Shown piece by piece: positions 22,965 to 34,600 of a DNA stretch of 64,000 bases. The notes beneath the pieces were generated by a model, which made no database searches, was not told the origin of the DNA, and saw nothing but the letters and a program-made list of their open reading frames with translations. The translations under genes and the position numbers were made by a program. The stretch comes from Antedon bifida (lineage: Eukaryota > Echinodermata > Crinoidea > Comatulida > Antedonidae). The first letter of the stretch is position 1, and every line of letters starts with the position of its first letter. The stretch is taken from NCBI GenBank assembly GCA_963402885.1, contig OY727094.1:24430501-24494500 (forward strand), read 5' to 3'.

Positions 22965-23602
22965 CTCAGGGAATGTATTATATATAAAACACTAAGTATT
23001 TCAGTATGAAATTATATCATGTGGTAATGTTCAGCCATCTTGTAGAACTCTTTATTAGTCTCCAATCCAGTTGTGAAATTGCTCATATGAATATATTACA
23101 TTACTTATTACCTTACCTTCTTTTAAAATTGAGTCACGTTATATAGGTATTGGTTCGTGGAATACTGCATTAATTATAATTTACCTTTTTATCTATAGCT
23201 CACTATGTCGGTCGGTCGGTCGGTAGGTTGGTCGGTCGGTAAACACTAACTCAAATTCATATTTTTTCGTTATTTTGACAGTGGATATTAATAATTGGAA
23301 GCAAATATAAATGATTTTAAAAATGTTTCAAAATTTTGTAGTCGCGTATTTTCAGCAATTTTGATCGGTTGGTCGGTCGGTAAACACTAAATATCGGTAA
23401 ACACTAACTCAAATTCATATTTTGCGATATTTTGACAATGGATATTATTACTTGGAGGCAAATATAAATGTTTTTAAAAATGTTTCCAAATTTGTTAACA
23501 TTTTCAGCAAATTCGGTCGGTTGTACAAGATGGCTGAACATTACCACATGATCTAATTCTTAATGAAATACTTGGTGTTATAATACATTCCCTGAACACT
23601 AA
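22965..23602. repeat. Inverted pair of ~80 bp (22965-23045 / 23520-23602)
   Basis: TCAGGGAATGTATTATA then CATGTGGTAATGTTCAGCC and ATCTTGTA at the left are mirrored at the right. The pair brackets the GGTC-rich tandem repeats. It may be the ends of another insertion or an inverted duplication. Confidence 0.6.
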
Positions 23603-23745
23603 CTCATATTCATATTTTTTCGTTATTTTGACAGTGGATATTAATACTTGGAGGCAAATATAAATGTTTTTAAAATTGTTCAACAATTTTTAACAATTTC
23701 AGCAATTTCGGTTGGTTGGTCGGTCGGTAGGTAAAACAGTAGCCA
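23205..23745. repeat. Three tandem units of ~150-180 bp with GGTCGGTCGGTA spacers
   Basis: Each unit reads AACACTAACTCAAATTCATAT ... TTTTGACARTGGATATTA ... GGAGGCAAATATAAATG ... TTCAGCAA, followed by GGTCGGTTGGTCGGTCGG. Starts are near 23245, 23400 and 23597. The last two are separated by the right half of the inverted pair above. Confidence 0.7.
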
Positions 23746-24330
23746 CTAACTCAAATTTGCGCACGCGACTGCAGCCATATGGCCTTGTTAAATGCATATA
23801 ACAAGAAAAAATATCTAAATTTAAATTAACTATTATAATGATTACATATTATTTCCCTTTTATGTCTCTCTATTTACATAGTAGTGTCCAACATCATGTG
23901 ATTAGGATATTACATGTCCTGTTTTACTTAATACTTCCTTGGACCTTATAATACCTTCATTACTACGCCATTTAGTAGTTTGTCTTTTACTTTTTTGGCA
24001 CTGAAAAGATTTTTCTGATTGTGTTTTAGGATATTTATGTAGTTTTTGACCATATTGTTTACATTCTATTTGTTCCGCTAAACTTCAATTTCTGATAAGA
24101 AATAGTTCAGATAGTGTACACTTAGTAAACTATTTTATTTTTATTCAGTCAAACCCAACAGCGATAAATACCGCCACTAACAGGTTTGAAACATAAAACA
24201 ATACAACATCAAAAATGGTTAACAATAAAATACAGATAAAAATATATATATAAATATAAAAACATAGATCAGCATGCCATAAACAATTTCAATTTAAAAT
24301 GTATATTAATATTAATATTAATAAAACGGG

Positions 24331-24750
24331 TTATGCAGGCTGTTCAAGAAGTGAACACATACTCTTCCTCTTAAAATAACCAAGCCTGTCATTAAAAATA
24401 TCAATATAATTGCTATTTAGATTATTAAATGTATATGGTAGTCTATGAAAAAATCCCCTCTTAGTACAGTCGACACGGCTAAAAGGAATATGCAATAAAT
24501 GTCTATTTCGTGTACGACCAGGGATATTTAAACTAAATAGTTAAATAATGAACAGTCATATTTAGAATTTAAATATTATATAAAAAAACCATATCAGATA
24601 TCGTTCGACGATTGCTGACAGAATCAATGGAAAAGGCAAAATTAACACAGTTAGGCCTATAAGACAGGAATCGTACAAACTTCCGTTGAACAGCGTCGAT
24701 TCGACGGGCCTGACATGGAGAAATTGAATTGAACATTTTGTTGCACGCAA
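24331..24750 (-). pseudogene. LINE C-terminus relic (LINE D)
   Basis: On the minus strand the sequence reads RRIDAVQRKFVRFLSYRP, NRRTISDMVFLYNI, then after a shift NIPGRTRNRHLLHIPFSRVD, KRGFFHRLPYTFNN and stops after LLEQPA at 24331. This is the conserved C-terminal region of a non-LTR reverse transcriptase (jockey/I-like). At least one frameshift or stop near 24540-24560. No upstream RT domain is present, so it is 5'-truncated. Sequence 24130-24330 is probably its 3' untranslated region. Confidence 0.75.
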
Positions 24751-25047
24751 CGTTGTATATTATCCCTTTTTCCTAAAATCAGTTGTTTGCATACATCATT
24801 TTAATGACTCTAAGCGATCTCTGCAGCCCCATAATTTGAAAACATTAATACAATACCATTAATTTTGCAAATTAAAATGTGTACATGTAAACTAAGGACT
24901 GCCTGTTGTCAAAAACAATTTCCTCGGGTAAACTGAAAGGTGCACATTTTACTGGTAGTTTTCATAATATGAACTACCTCAAACGAAGTTTACATGCAGA
25001 CTCATTACACCATCCTTGCTTTACATAATTAAATCTTATGTCTAATA

Positions 25048-25400
25048 GGCTTTCTAAATTGAAAATAGAGCAAAACAATGTATTACATAGACATGTAGGC
25101 CTGATTGGTGAAAACGACAACAGAAAATCAAATAAAAATAACATGTAAAATGTAATGATGAAGTACAATAAACAATAAACATAACATAATAGCTTTGCAA
25201 CAGTATACAACGAACAGAAAACACCCTATTTGGGCCAGATCGTTGAACCTAAATTCGTTTCAATAATTAATTATCTACCTCAATATAATTAGTAAACAGG
25301 ATTACATCAGGTGGTTAAAATCAGTACCGAAGGTACGAACCAACTTTATATACCATCGAGTAAACATTCTAGAAGTAACGCGCGATTTATCGAATGTTTC
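25048..25400 (+). promoter_or_regulatory. Candidate promoter of the ANK-Roco gene, present in several copies
   Basis: The stretch 25215-25400 has a close direct copy at 46785-46975 and a shorter one near 46030-46100, while 25048-25200 matches parts of 381-925. Shared words are CCTAAATTCGTTT, GGTTACATCAGGTGG-type sequence, ATCAGTACCGAA and AACTTTATATACCATCGAG. The TTTATATA at about 25342 is a plausible TATA box 330 bp upstream of the start codon. A short upstream frame (ATG GAT GAG TAA, 25636) precedes the main ATG. Copying of this segment without coding exons suggests promoter duplication; activity is inferred. Confidence 0.4.
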
Positions 25401-25672
25401 CCTTACGTAAATTGATATAAATAGATATAGAGCAGAGCCGTTTATCTGGTCGGCCTACTCTAATAAATATTAATTCTTGTAATTTTTCAATATGCCTACT
25501 ATTATACAAATGTATTTTTTTTTTATGTTCATTTTTCAATTAAGTATGAAATATTAGAAGTAATATACATATCAGTTTCGGTTACATTTTTCAGCAACCA
25601 CTGAATGATTAGCAACTACAGAGTGCATTTTTTCAATGGATGAGTAAGTTATTTCTTTAACCTGTGGGAGAA

Positions 25673-25680
25673 ATGGCGAA
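25673..25680 (+). CDS. ANK-Roco exon 1 (start codon, 8 bp)
   Basis: ATGGCGAA followed by the donor GTAAGC. Joined to exon 2 it reads Met-Ala-Lys-Tyr. A very short first coding exon; chosen because it gives the only ATG in phase with exon 2 and has a strong donor. Confidence 0.7.
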
Positions 25681-28600
25681 GTAAGCTTTACATTTTTATA
25701 TCCAACAAACTTGTAATATTATAAATAGTTCAAAGAAAATTGTATTTATTATTGTTTAGAAACATGAAAAATAAACATATTAACATTATCGACCGAATAT
25801 TCTTGCCATGATGCATTTTTATCTTCTTTTTTTTCAGATACATATTGCTAAAAGCTGTAAGAAGATATAACATAGGCTTGAAAGAAATTGAAGAAATATG
25901 TAAGAAATATCCACATCTTGTGAACTCCGTCGATCAGGTATAGAAACTATATTTATATAATTATACAATCCAAATATTTTAAAAGGATATTATTCACACT
26001 GAACACTGAATCCAGCGGATTAATAGACATACAGTAAATTGACTTTGCGGTCAGCGGATTAATACATACAACGTTCGGTATGAGCTTTCTCATAAGGATT
26101 AACCGGAGCTTCAAAAAGCTCTTCAGAGATACTTCTAATTGTTTTGAATATGATGTAACTTTTTTATAAGTTATACTAGCTTTTCAAGTGAATTTGACTT
26201 ATTTATGAAATAATACATCCTGCAAAAATTAACTAAATCTTTGCAAAGTATGTTATACTAAAAAAAATATGATATAAAACGTTACGGTGAAATTAAGTGA
26301 GTGAAAAACAAGAACCCTTTTATAAACTGTTGATTAATGTGTATGGAAACATTTATTAGTAAACAATAACAGACACAATCTACTCTACTAATAGACTATA
26401 ACTGCGGCCTCACTAGACACTTATTTGAGTTGAGATAACCCGTAAAAGAAAAAAAACGGAAGGCGTGTAATCAAGCCACAATAGAGATAATTTATTATAT
26501 AACTTCTCGATAGTATGACATAACATGTAGAAATCGCAATACAACTAAGACCTATGGTCTATACGCTAGTATCGTGAGATTTCTATTATACGCCACATGA
26601 TATTTCATGCAAATTATTCCAGATGAGCATACCTTCAACGACAATAACATAATTTATTCATTAACTCAGTTACACATACTGCCGTTACATTGCTCCCTGC
26701 AATATTTACACAAATCTTTTCATATTAGATTATTTTATCTGTTTTTTTGTATTATATCACTGTTCAGTTTTACCATTGATAGGCCTGTCTAACAATTATG
26801 CTTTGCGACGTGTTGACTCCTTTAAGGGAATGAACATCCAATACATTTAATGTGATTTAGAGTTCATTTTATCTGTCTGTTAATAAAACCATACTGAAAA
26901 ACAGTCTTATCTACATTAGAGTGGAATAAGCGAATATATTTTACTTCTGAAGCAACAACTTTACCCGATTCGTCATCAAATTAATCGGCCAACCGCCTTT
27001 GATTGTTAAGAACTACCTGATGAAGAAATGTAGAACTACTCACTCATCCGGTATCTGAAATCAATTGCTTACTGTAGCACGCACGGTTCTACTGACTGTA
27101 TCACTTGGATTAGAAGATGTTTTCTATGGAAGTTGCATCGCTGATTTTTTGTACCCGGTAGCTACATAAACTTTATATTTTTTTAGATTTTTAGCAGATA
27201 CGTGACCACTACTTTTCACAAGCATCTGATATATAATGAATTTCTGCCTGCTTGAGTTCTCCGAACCCTTGTGGTTTGTAGCATCGACTGACTTGTAGTT
27301 TTCCAGCAGATAAACGCATGTCTTCATACCACTTGGATTATATTTTTATTTTAGAATAAAAATATCTTTTAGGAATAGAAAATTCTGCTCCAAGTGATGT
27401 AATGAGAGGAGAATGTCGAGGATTCCCTATCCAAACTCCAAGTATCATTAATTTAATTCGTTAGTGGCTGAGAGTAAGCCAAATAGATTATGAAAAATTA
27501 AACAATGTTATGAAATTCAACATAGAAAAGCGCAACAATGAGCGATTTGGGTCAATGATGTAAAACTTATAATTATGTATAAAAGGATTTGGCAACATGG
27601 CATGCTCAACAGGTCAACAATATTTTTTATTTAAACATTTAAACAAAGGCGAGGCTTATTGAACACAATTCTATGAGATAATAGGTTACACTCTCTATAA
27701 GCTCCAATATTTCACACGCATTCAATATAAATTATGTTGGAATATAATGGAAGAATACTTAATTAAAATTACAAACATAGACACATTGTGACTAAACTAA
27801 GACTAGGAATATTATAACTAGAAAAAGGAAGATGGAATCGTATTAGGCCTAATAGAAATGATAGATGCAAATTATGCTCTCTACAATCAATTGAAGATGA
27901 ATTCCCTTTAGTTTATTCAGATAGTAGAACTAAGTATATGTTTTCCTCTTACACAAATAATCCATCTAAATTAAAATATATTGTCCTTATGTCTACTACA
28001 AATACTGATCTCATTACTAAGCTCAGAAAATATTTTTAAACGCACTCTATACATTGTATGTATTGCCGTCTGGTTTATTGAAACTACCCCCTCTATAATT
28101 ATTTAACGGCAAACTTGAGGGAAAGAGACGAGATACATTGTTGTTGTTGTTAAATCTCACAGTTGATAAATAGTAGTTTGTTATAATTGTTGTTTGATTC
28201 AATTTTTTACGCATTTATTGTGATTTTGAGATCCTCATCTCTCTTCCAAGAAGTTTTTTTATGACACTGGCCAAATGTGGTGAAACAGATTTTGCTACTT
28301 GTTTATTTGTTAGATAAACGAGCATGTTATGCGACGTTGGCAAGCATCCACAGCTAGGAAAGGTGAAATACAGTACAAAGAGGCAATGAAGTAATGTATA
28401 TGAGAATGTTTGATAATAACTATGTAGGCCCTAAACCACAATACTTTAATTTGTGAAAAATGTAATAATGATGAAATACCAACAACCTCTGAGAAATGTA
28501 AAACAAATTGTCCTGCTTGTCACATATTAAATAAATATAGTAAAGATATGATAAAATTGGTAAAATACAGACAGTACGACACTTTATTGATACATATTGG

Positions 28601-31600
28601 TAGCGTTGACAGAGATTTACTATTATTTAAATCATTAACGTTATTATTCGTAGTAGTTTAAAAAAATTGGTAAAATACAGACAGTACGACACCTATAGGA
28701 TAAAATACAAATGCAACAAATATAACAAAAAGGCAAATGTCATAATATAACTCGAAACATACACATAGCTTGCATTCAAAAGCCTCATATAGCAAGTGGG
28801 AGAAACGAATTACGTAATTTTTTTTTCCATTGTAGGATGAAGGTGGGATGGATAATATATTAATAATATAACAAAATATTTATTGAATTCACCGTAGAGT
28901 GTATTGTTGGAATTTGCAATTATGTTTTGAAGGCGGTTTGGTAAATACAGATCTACAAATTCAGTATTCATTAAAGTTTACTTGAATCTAAACGAAATAT
29001 CTAGGCTTAGGAATATGTTTATTAATTTAATAAATTATATTATTTAAAGTTATTAACCATCACCATATGATTTACGATATTTAAACATCATGTACTGTCA
29101 GCTGTCGAATTTGAGATTAAACAAGACGCTAAAATCAATACTTTCAAAATGATGTGCATTGCTAAATCCTCTGCATGTCTTAATTGAAATCAGTTAGTCA
29201 TTATTTTCTTAATACCAGGTATTTCTATATAATTTACATTCACTCTTAATGAATTAGAAAATTAATGTAGAAAAGGATAAATATGAAATATAATAATACT
29301 AACTTTCTTCTTTCCAGGATGGAAACACACCGCTACATGAACACGTTCAGTTTGGCAGTGGTAATGTAGAGATAGTGAACAGTCTCATAGCTCATGGAGC
29401 ATCAATCACGGCAACAAACAATGTAAATTACTCTTATACAATGATTTAAAAATCATTAACGTAATTATTTGTATATAGTTAACACTACAAGTTAATTTAC
29501 ATTATCTCCCGTTATAAGCAAACCATAGATTCGTTTAATGTGTTTTCATTGGGAAACAATATATAGTTATTATCAAAGCAAAAATACAATTTAAAATATA
29601 TTAAAAATCGTGCAGCTAACGATAGCATGGTCTCAACTAACTACCGTACACTAGCTAGTGAGATTTCTAATATACGTAGGCTAACATGGTATTTTATGCA
29701 AATTTTTCCCGATGAGCATATCTTCAACAACAATTATATAATCATTAAGTCAGTTACACATACTGCCGTTACATTGCTCCTTGCAATATTTACACCAATC
29801 TTTTCATATTATATTATTGCATGTGTTTTGTTGTATTATATCACTGTTAAGTTTACCATTGATAGGCATATCTAAAAAATATGCCTTACTACTTGTTGGC
29901 TCCTTTAAGGGGAATGAACATTCAATACATTTAATGTGATTTATAGTTCATTTTATCTGTCTGTTATAAAACCATTCTGAAACAACTTTGTAAACATTAG
30001 CGTGGAATGAGCAAATATATTTTAGTTCTGAAGCAACAACTTTACGCGATTCGTCATCGACTCGGCCAACCGCATTAGTTTGGTAAGACCTACATGGTGA
30101 ACAAATGTAGAACTACTCACTCATCCGGTATCTGAAATCAATTGCTTACTGTAGCACGCACGGCTCTACTGACTATATCACTCGGATTAGAAGATGTTTT
30201 CTATGGAAGTTGTATCGTTGTTTTTTTAGCTGGGGTAACTTTGGCTTTAAATAATAGTAGAGAAATAGAAGGAATATTATCAGGAGTTATCAATCTTAAA
30301 TACGTGCATTGACCACATACTATTCACTAATGAATTTCTGCCTGCTTGACTTCTCCGAACCCTTGTGGTTTGTAGCATCGACTGCCTGACTTGTAGTTTT
30401 CCAGCGTTTGAACAATTTCTTCATACCACTTGGATTATATTTTGATTTTAGAATAAAAATATATTTTAGGAATAGAAAATTCTGCTCCAAGTGATGTAAT
30501 GAGAGAGGAGAATGTCGAGGATTCCCTATCCAAACTCAAAGTATCATTAATTGAATTCGTTGTGGCTGAGAGTAAGCCAAATAGATTATGAAAAATTCAT
30601 TAAACAATGTTATGATTTTCAACATAGAAAAGCGCAACAAAATGGGTCAATGATGTAAAACTCATTATGTATAAATGGATTTGGCAACATGGCATGCTCA
30701 ACAGGTCAACAATATTTTTTATTTCAAAATTTAAACTAAGGCGAGGTTACACTCTCTATAAGCTCCAATATTTCACACGCATTCAATATAAATTATGTTG
30801 GAATGGAAGAATACTTAATTAAAATTACAAACATAGACACATTGTGACTAAACTAAGACTATTATAACTAGAAAAAGGAAGATGGAATCGTATTAGGCCT
30901 AATAGAAATGATAGACTATATGCAAATTATGATCTCTACAATCAATTGAAGATAAATCCCTTTAGTTTATTCAGATAGTAGCACTAAGTATATGTTTTCC
31001 TCTTACACAAATAATCCATCTAAATTAAAATATATTGTCCTTATGTCTACTACAAATACTGATCTCATTACTAAGCTCAGAAAATATTTTTAAACGCACT
31101 CTATACATTGTATGTTTGCCGTCTGTCAAAGTTTATTGAAACTACCCCCTCTATAATTATTTAACGGCAAGCTAGAGAGGGAAAGAGGCGAGATACATTG
31201 TATTGTTGTTGACGGTTTTGCTTGCTCTCAACTCAAGCATGCATTTAAATCTCACAGTAGATAAATAGTAGTTTGTTATTATTGTTGTTTGATTCAATTT
31301 TAACGCATTTATTGTGATTTTGAGATCCACTGGCCAAATGTGGTGAGACAGATTTTGTTACTTGTTTATTTGTTATTTGATAGTTAAACGAGCACTTTAT
31401 TAGTCCTATAGGGCCTAGGCCTACTAGGCTAGGCCTAGGCCTACTAGGCTAGGCCTAGGCCTAGCGGGTGTGTAGCGGTGGGCTAGCAACGTTGTACGTT
31501 TTATTTACGCCGTGGTTAGGATTCCGGCACCGGAACTCAACTTCTCAGCGTTAGGGAATCCGACACGCTATTGCGCATGCCCAGAGCGAAGTAATTATAG

Positions 31601-34600
31601 CTTCTTGCACACAGAGTATCGAGAGTAGTACTGTAGTAGTCGGAGTGTTAGGAGATTGAGTTAGTCGTCGGGCGAGAGCGATTGATGAAACTTGGCCTAG
31701 GCCATATATGAATTAATAATTAAAATACGACTACGCCGCGCGTTAAACTAATTATTATGATATTGATAAGAATCAGTATCTATCTAAGAATTGTAATGCT
31801 GTAATTTTAATAGACAGAGGTAGTATGAAGTTCGGAACGCCAAAAACACAGGCCTGCCCTAGTAGTATCATAAGGTAACGGGACGATTCGGCCCTGAGAC
31901 GATTCGGCCCGGGACGATTCGGCCCTGGGACGATTCGGCCCGGGACTATTCGGCCCGGGACGATTCGGCCCTGAGACGATTCGGCACACTTACATTTATC
32001 GGCTTTGATAAGCATTTATAAGCATAAAATAAGCTTTTTTCCCCAAACTTTATTTTCAGAGAGACTATTGGGTAGCACTACTAGGGATAAAGATGCAATA
32101 AAGCAAACATTTTGAAAACATTGTCGAAAATAATCATTTTTTAGTCACGCGAACGATGTAAACAAGTTACGCCCTCTGTTGGCCGCTTGGCGAATGCACG
32201 AAATAAACAAGGTTTTCGAAGTAATAAATTGAATATAAAATTACGTTTTTTTAGTAATTTATTATATATATTATATCAACTTTGTCAATATCAATAAAAT
32301 ACGGATTGTTAAACACCTTTAAAAACTTGATAAATAAAAAAAAAATGAATATGAATTTGGTCTAAAGTGAGACGTTTCGGCCCACAAAGTGGGATGTTTC
32401 GGCCCAAAAGTGGGCCGAATCGTCCCACCAAAAGTGGGCCGAATAGTCCCGGGCCGAATCGTCTCAGGGCCGAATCGTCCCTGAACCGTATCATAAACGA
32501 GCTCTCTCTGCTGTCTGTTATGTATCCGGGGTTCACACTACTATACATCAAGGTAGAAAGGAATGGACTGTGTACTATTTTTAGCATCATTTAACTAAAC
32601 CTCGAAAAGAAGCCCATAAGCTCTTGGTTGGGCTTCTTTTCGAGGTTACTTTACTATTTAGGCTTCTTTTCGAAATTATTGCAGAATAATTCAATTGTAC
32701 ATTTTTTGATATGATGGCATATGATTCTTTTTAGAGAAGCAGAGTTTAAGAAGATACAAATGCAATCCATTTGGAAACAATAAACTGTATAATAAATATG
32801 AGGCTTAGTTATAATTTCAAAGGGTTGTAATGTCATTGAACATGATGATACAGTATGTGCACTCTCATCATTCTGCATCAGATCTGTTATTAAATCACCC
32901 AACTAACTTGTAACCTTGTGTGTATTGTATATTTCTATTTCATTCACATACAGTTTATCTGAAAAAGATTTCGAGATGGGATTCTTTTTTAGATTACTAT
33001 TCTGTACTATGACAATTGATTAACATTATTATAGGTCGTTGACATTGATTTATTCATTTTGAAATAAACCGACTCTTTAAAACATGAACAAATGAATTGC
33101 TACATACAAATCAACTATAATAAAACCATTTAATGCCAAGATTTATCCTGTACGATCCATATTATTAAAGACACATTACCTGCAATTTGTAAAAAATAAT
33201 GCATTTAAATATTACATGAAGTCTGGTAAGTTAATACAATAAAAAAAGAGAAAAACATGATACCTGAAATGTATAAGTTTGGAAAGAGATTGTGTAACTA
33301 ATTCGTTGATTGATGCATGTCAGTATAGGCCTATATATAGCTTAATTTATTTTAAACATTTTTAACTGTTTAAAGACTTTAAAAATGACTACAATAGGCC
33401 CATAAATATAGGATTAATTTTTACAAAAATTGCAGTTTGGGAACTGAAAATATACTGAAAAAATGCAGGTAATCTGTTTTTAAACCAAATGCATGAATGT
33501 GATTAACTGAGCTTTAAATAACAAACTTTTGGTTTGCGTAACATCTTCGACAAAACCAGTATTTGGTTTTAGGCGTTTTCTTAATTGAGGCACATAAGAA
33601 ATGATGCCACTTTAGGCAAGCATCGCAGCATATGCTCTCCTCATCCACTTCGTCTTTACAAACATTACACATCCACGTTGGACGATTTCGGACCTTTCTG
33701 ACAACTTCTGTTACCAACAACCAAGCATCACTAGAAAAATAAACCCTCAAGCGACACAGGGTTACGTTTTCATCGATGATAGCAGGATTTACAAATTCTG
33801 GTCGAACTTCAACTTCACTTTCATCAACTAATTCTCCATCAAGGGGTTTCTTAATGCTTTTTTTCGAAAGCAACCATGAGAGCATAACTGTAAAAAAATC
33901 AAGTTGATTATGTCATTTATACAGACAGATATATTTATACAGATGATCACTACTTTCAACTAAAAATGTTTTAGAGTATTGCTGTATTAGTTTTGGGACA
34001 TATGATTATATGTAAAATACTGTTTAATGCAATATGTTTTTTTGTTTATGTCTGTTGCTAAATTTCTTACTTTTGTCTTTTTCAGCTGGTTGCTTTTTTA
34101 TAAATGGCACAGGTTTTCCACTTGATAACGGAACATTCTTTCTAGAGCGCTTTGATGGTAATCCAATTACCGTTAAATCTGCACCCTTTGGTCGTCCACG
34201 CTTTCGAATCACAGGTGGAATTTTTACTTTAGAAATGTCTGAAATTATAATGGGTATTGTAAATAACAACATTGTTTTGGGAACCCAAGGATTGAGAATA
34301 CTGCAGCATTTTTAAAAAATGTATTACTTACCATGGTCAGGTACAGACTTTACAACCTTTTTATTTTGATTGTTACTGGATAGGATGTCACTCGATGTAG
34401 TTGCCATTCCATTAATGTCTGAAATTATAATGGGTATTGTAAATAACAACATTGTTTTGGGAACCCAAGGATTGAAAATAATGCAGCGCTTTAAAAAAAA
34501 AAATTAATTACTTACCATAGTCAGGTACAGACTTTACAGCCTCTTTATTTTGATTGTAACTGGATGGGGCGTCACTGGATAGGGTGTCACTGGATGGGGT

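Larger units (their letters stand above)
20550..23790. repeat. Composite repeat block with weak inverted ends and GGTC/GACA microsatellites
   Basis: ACAAGGCCAACAGCCAT at about 20549 and its inverted relative CATATGGCCTTGTT at about 23777-23790 could be the ends. A second inverted pair, GACCGACATAGTGAACTATAG (21180-21200) and its complement (23195-23215), lies inside, each next to GACA/GGTC microsatellite. Between 21210 and 22960 no gene is supported. The unit could be one foldback element or two related insertions. Confidence 0.4.

Noticed and set aside
31880..32482. Regular 15-bp GGGACGATTCGGCCC arrays as a CRISPR-like array
   Set aside because: Units abut without unique spacers, are inverted at the two ends of one insertion, and the host is a eukaryote; they are MITE ends.
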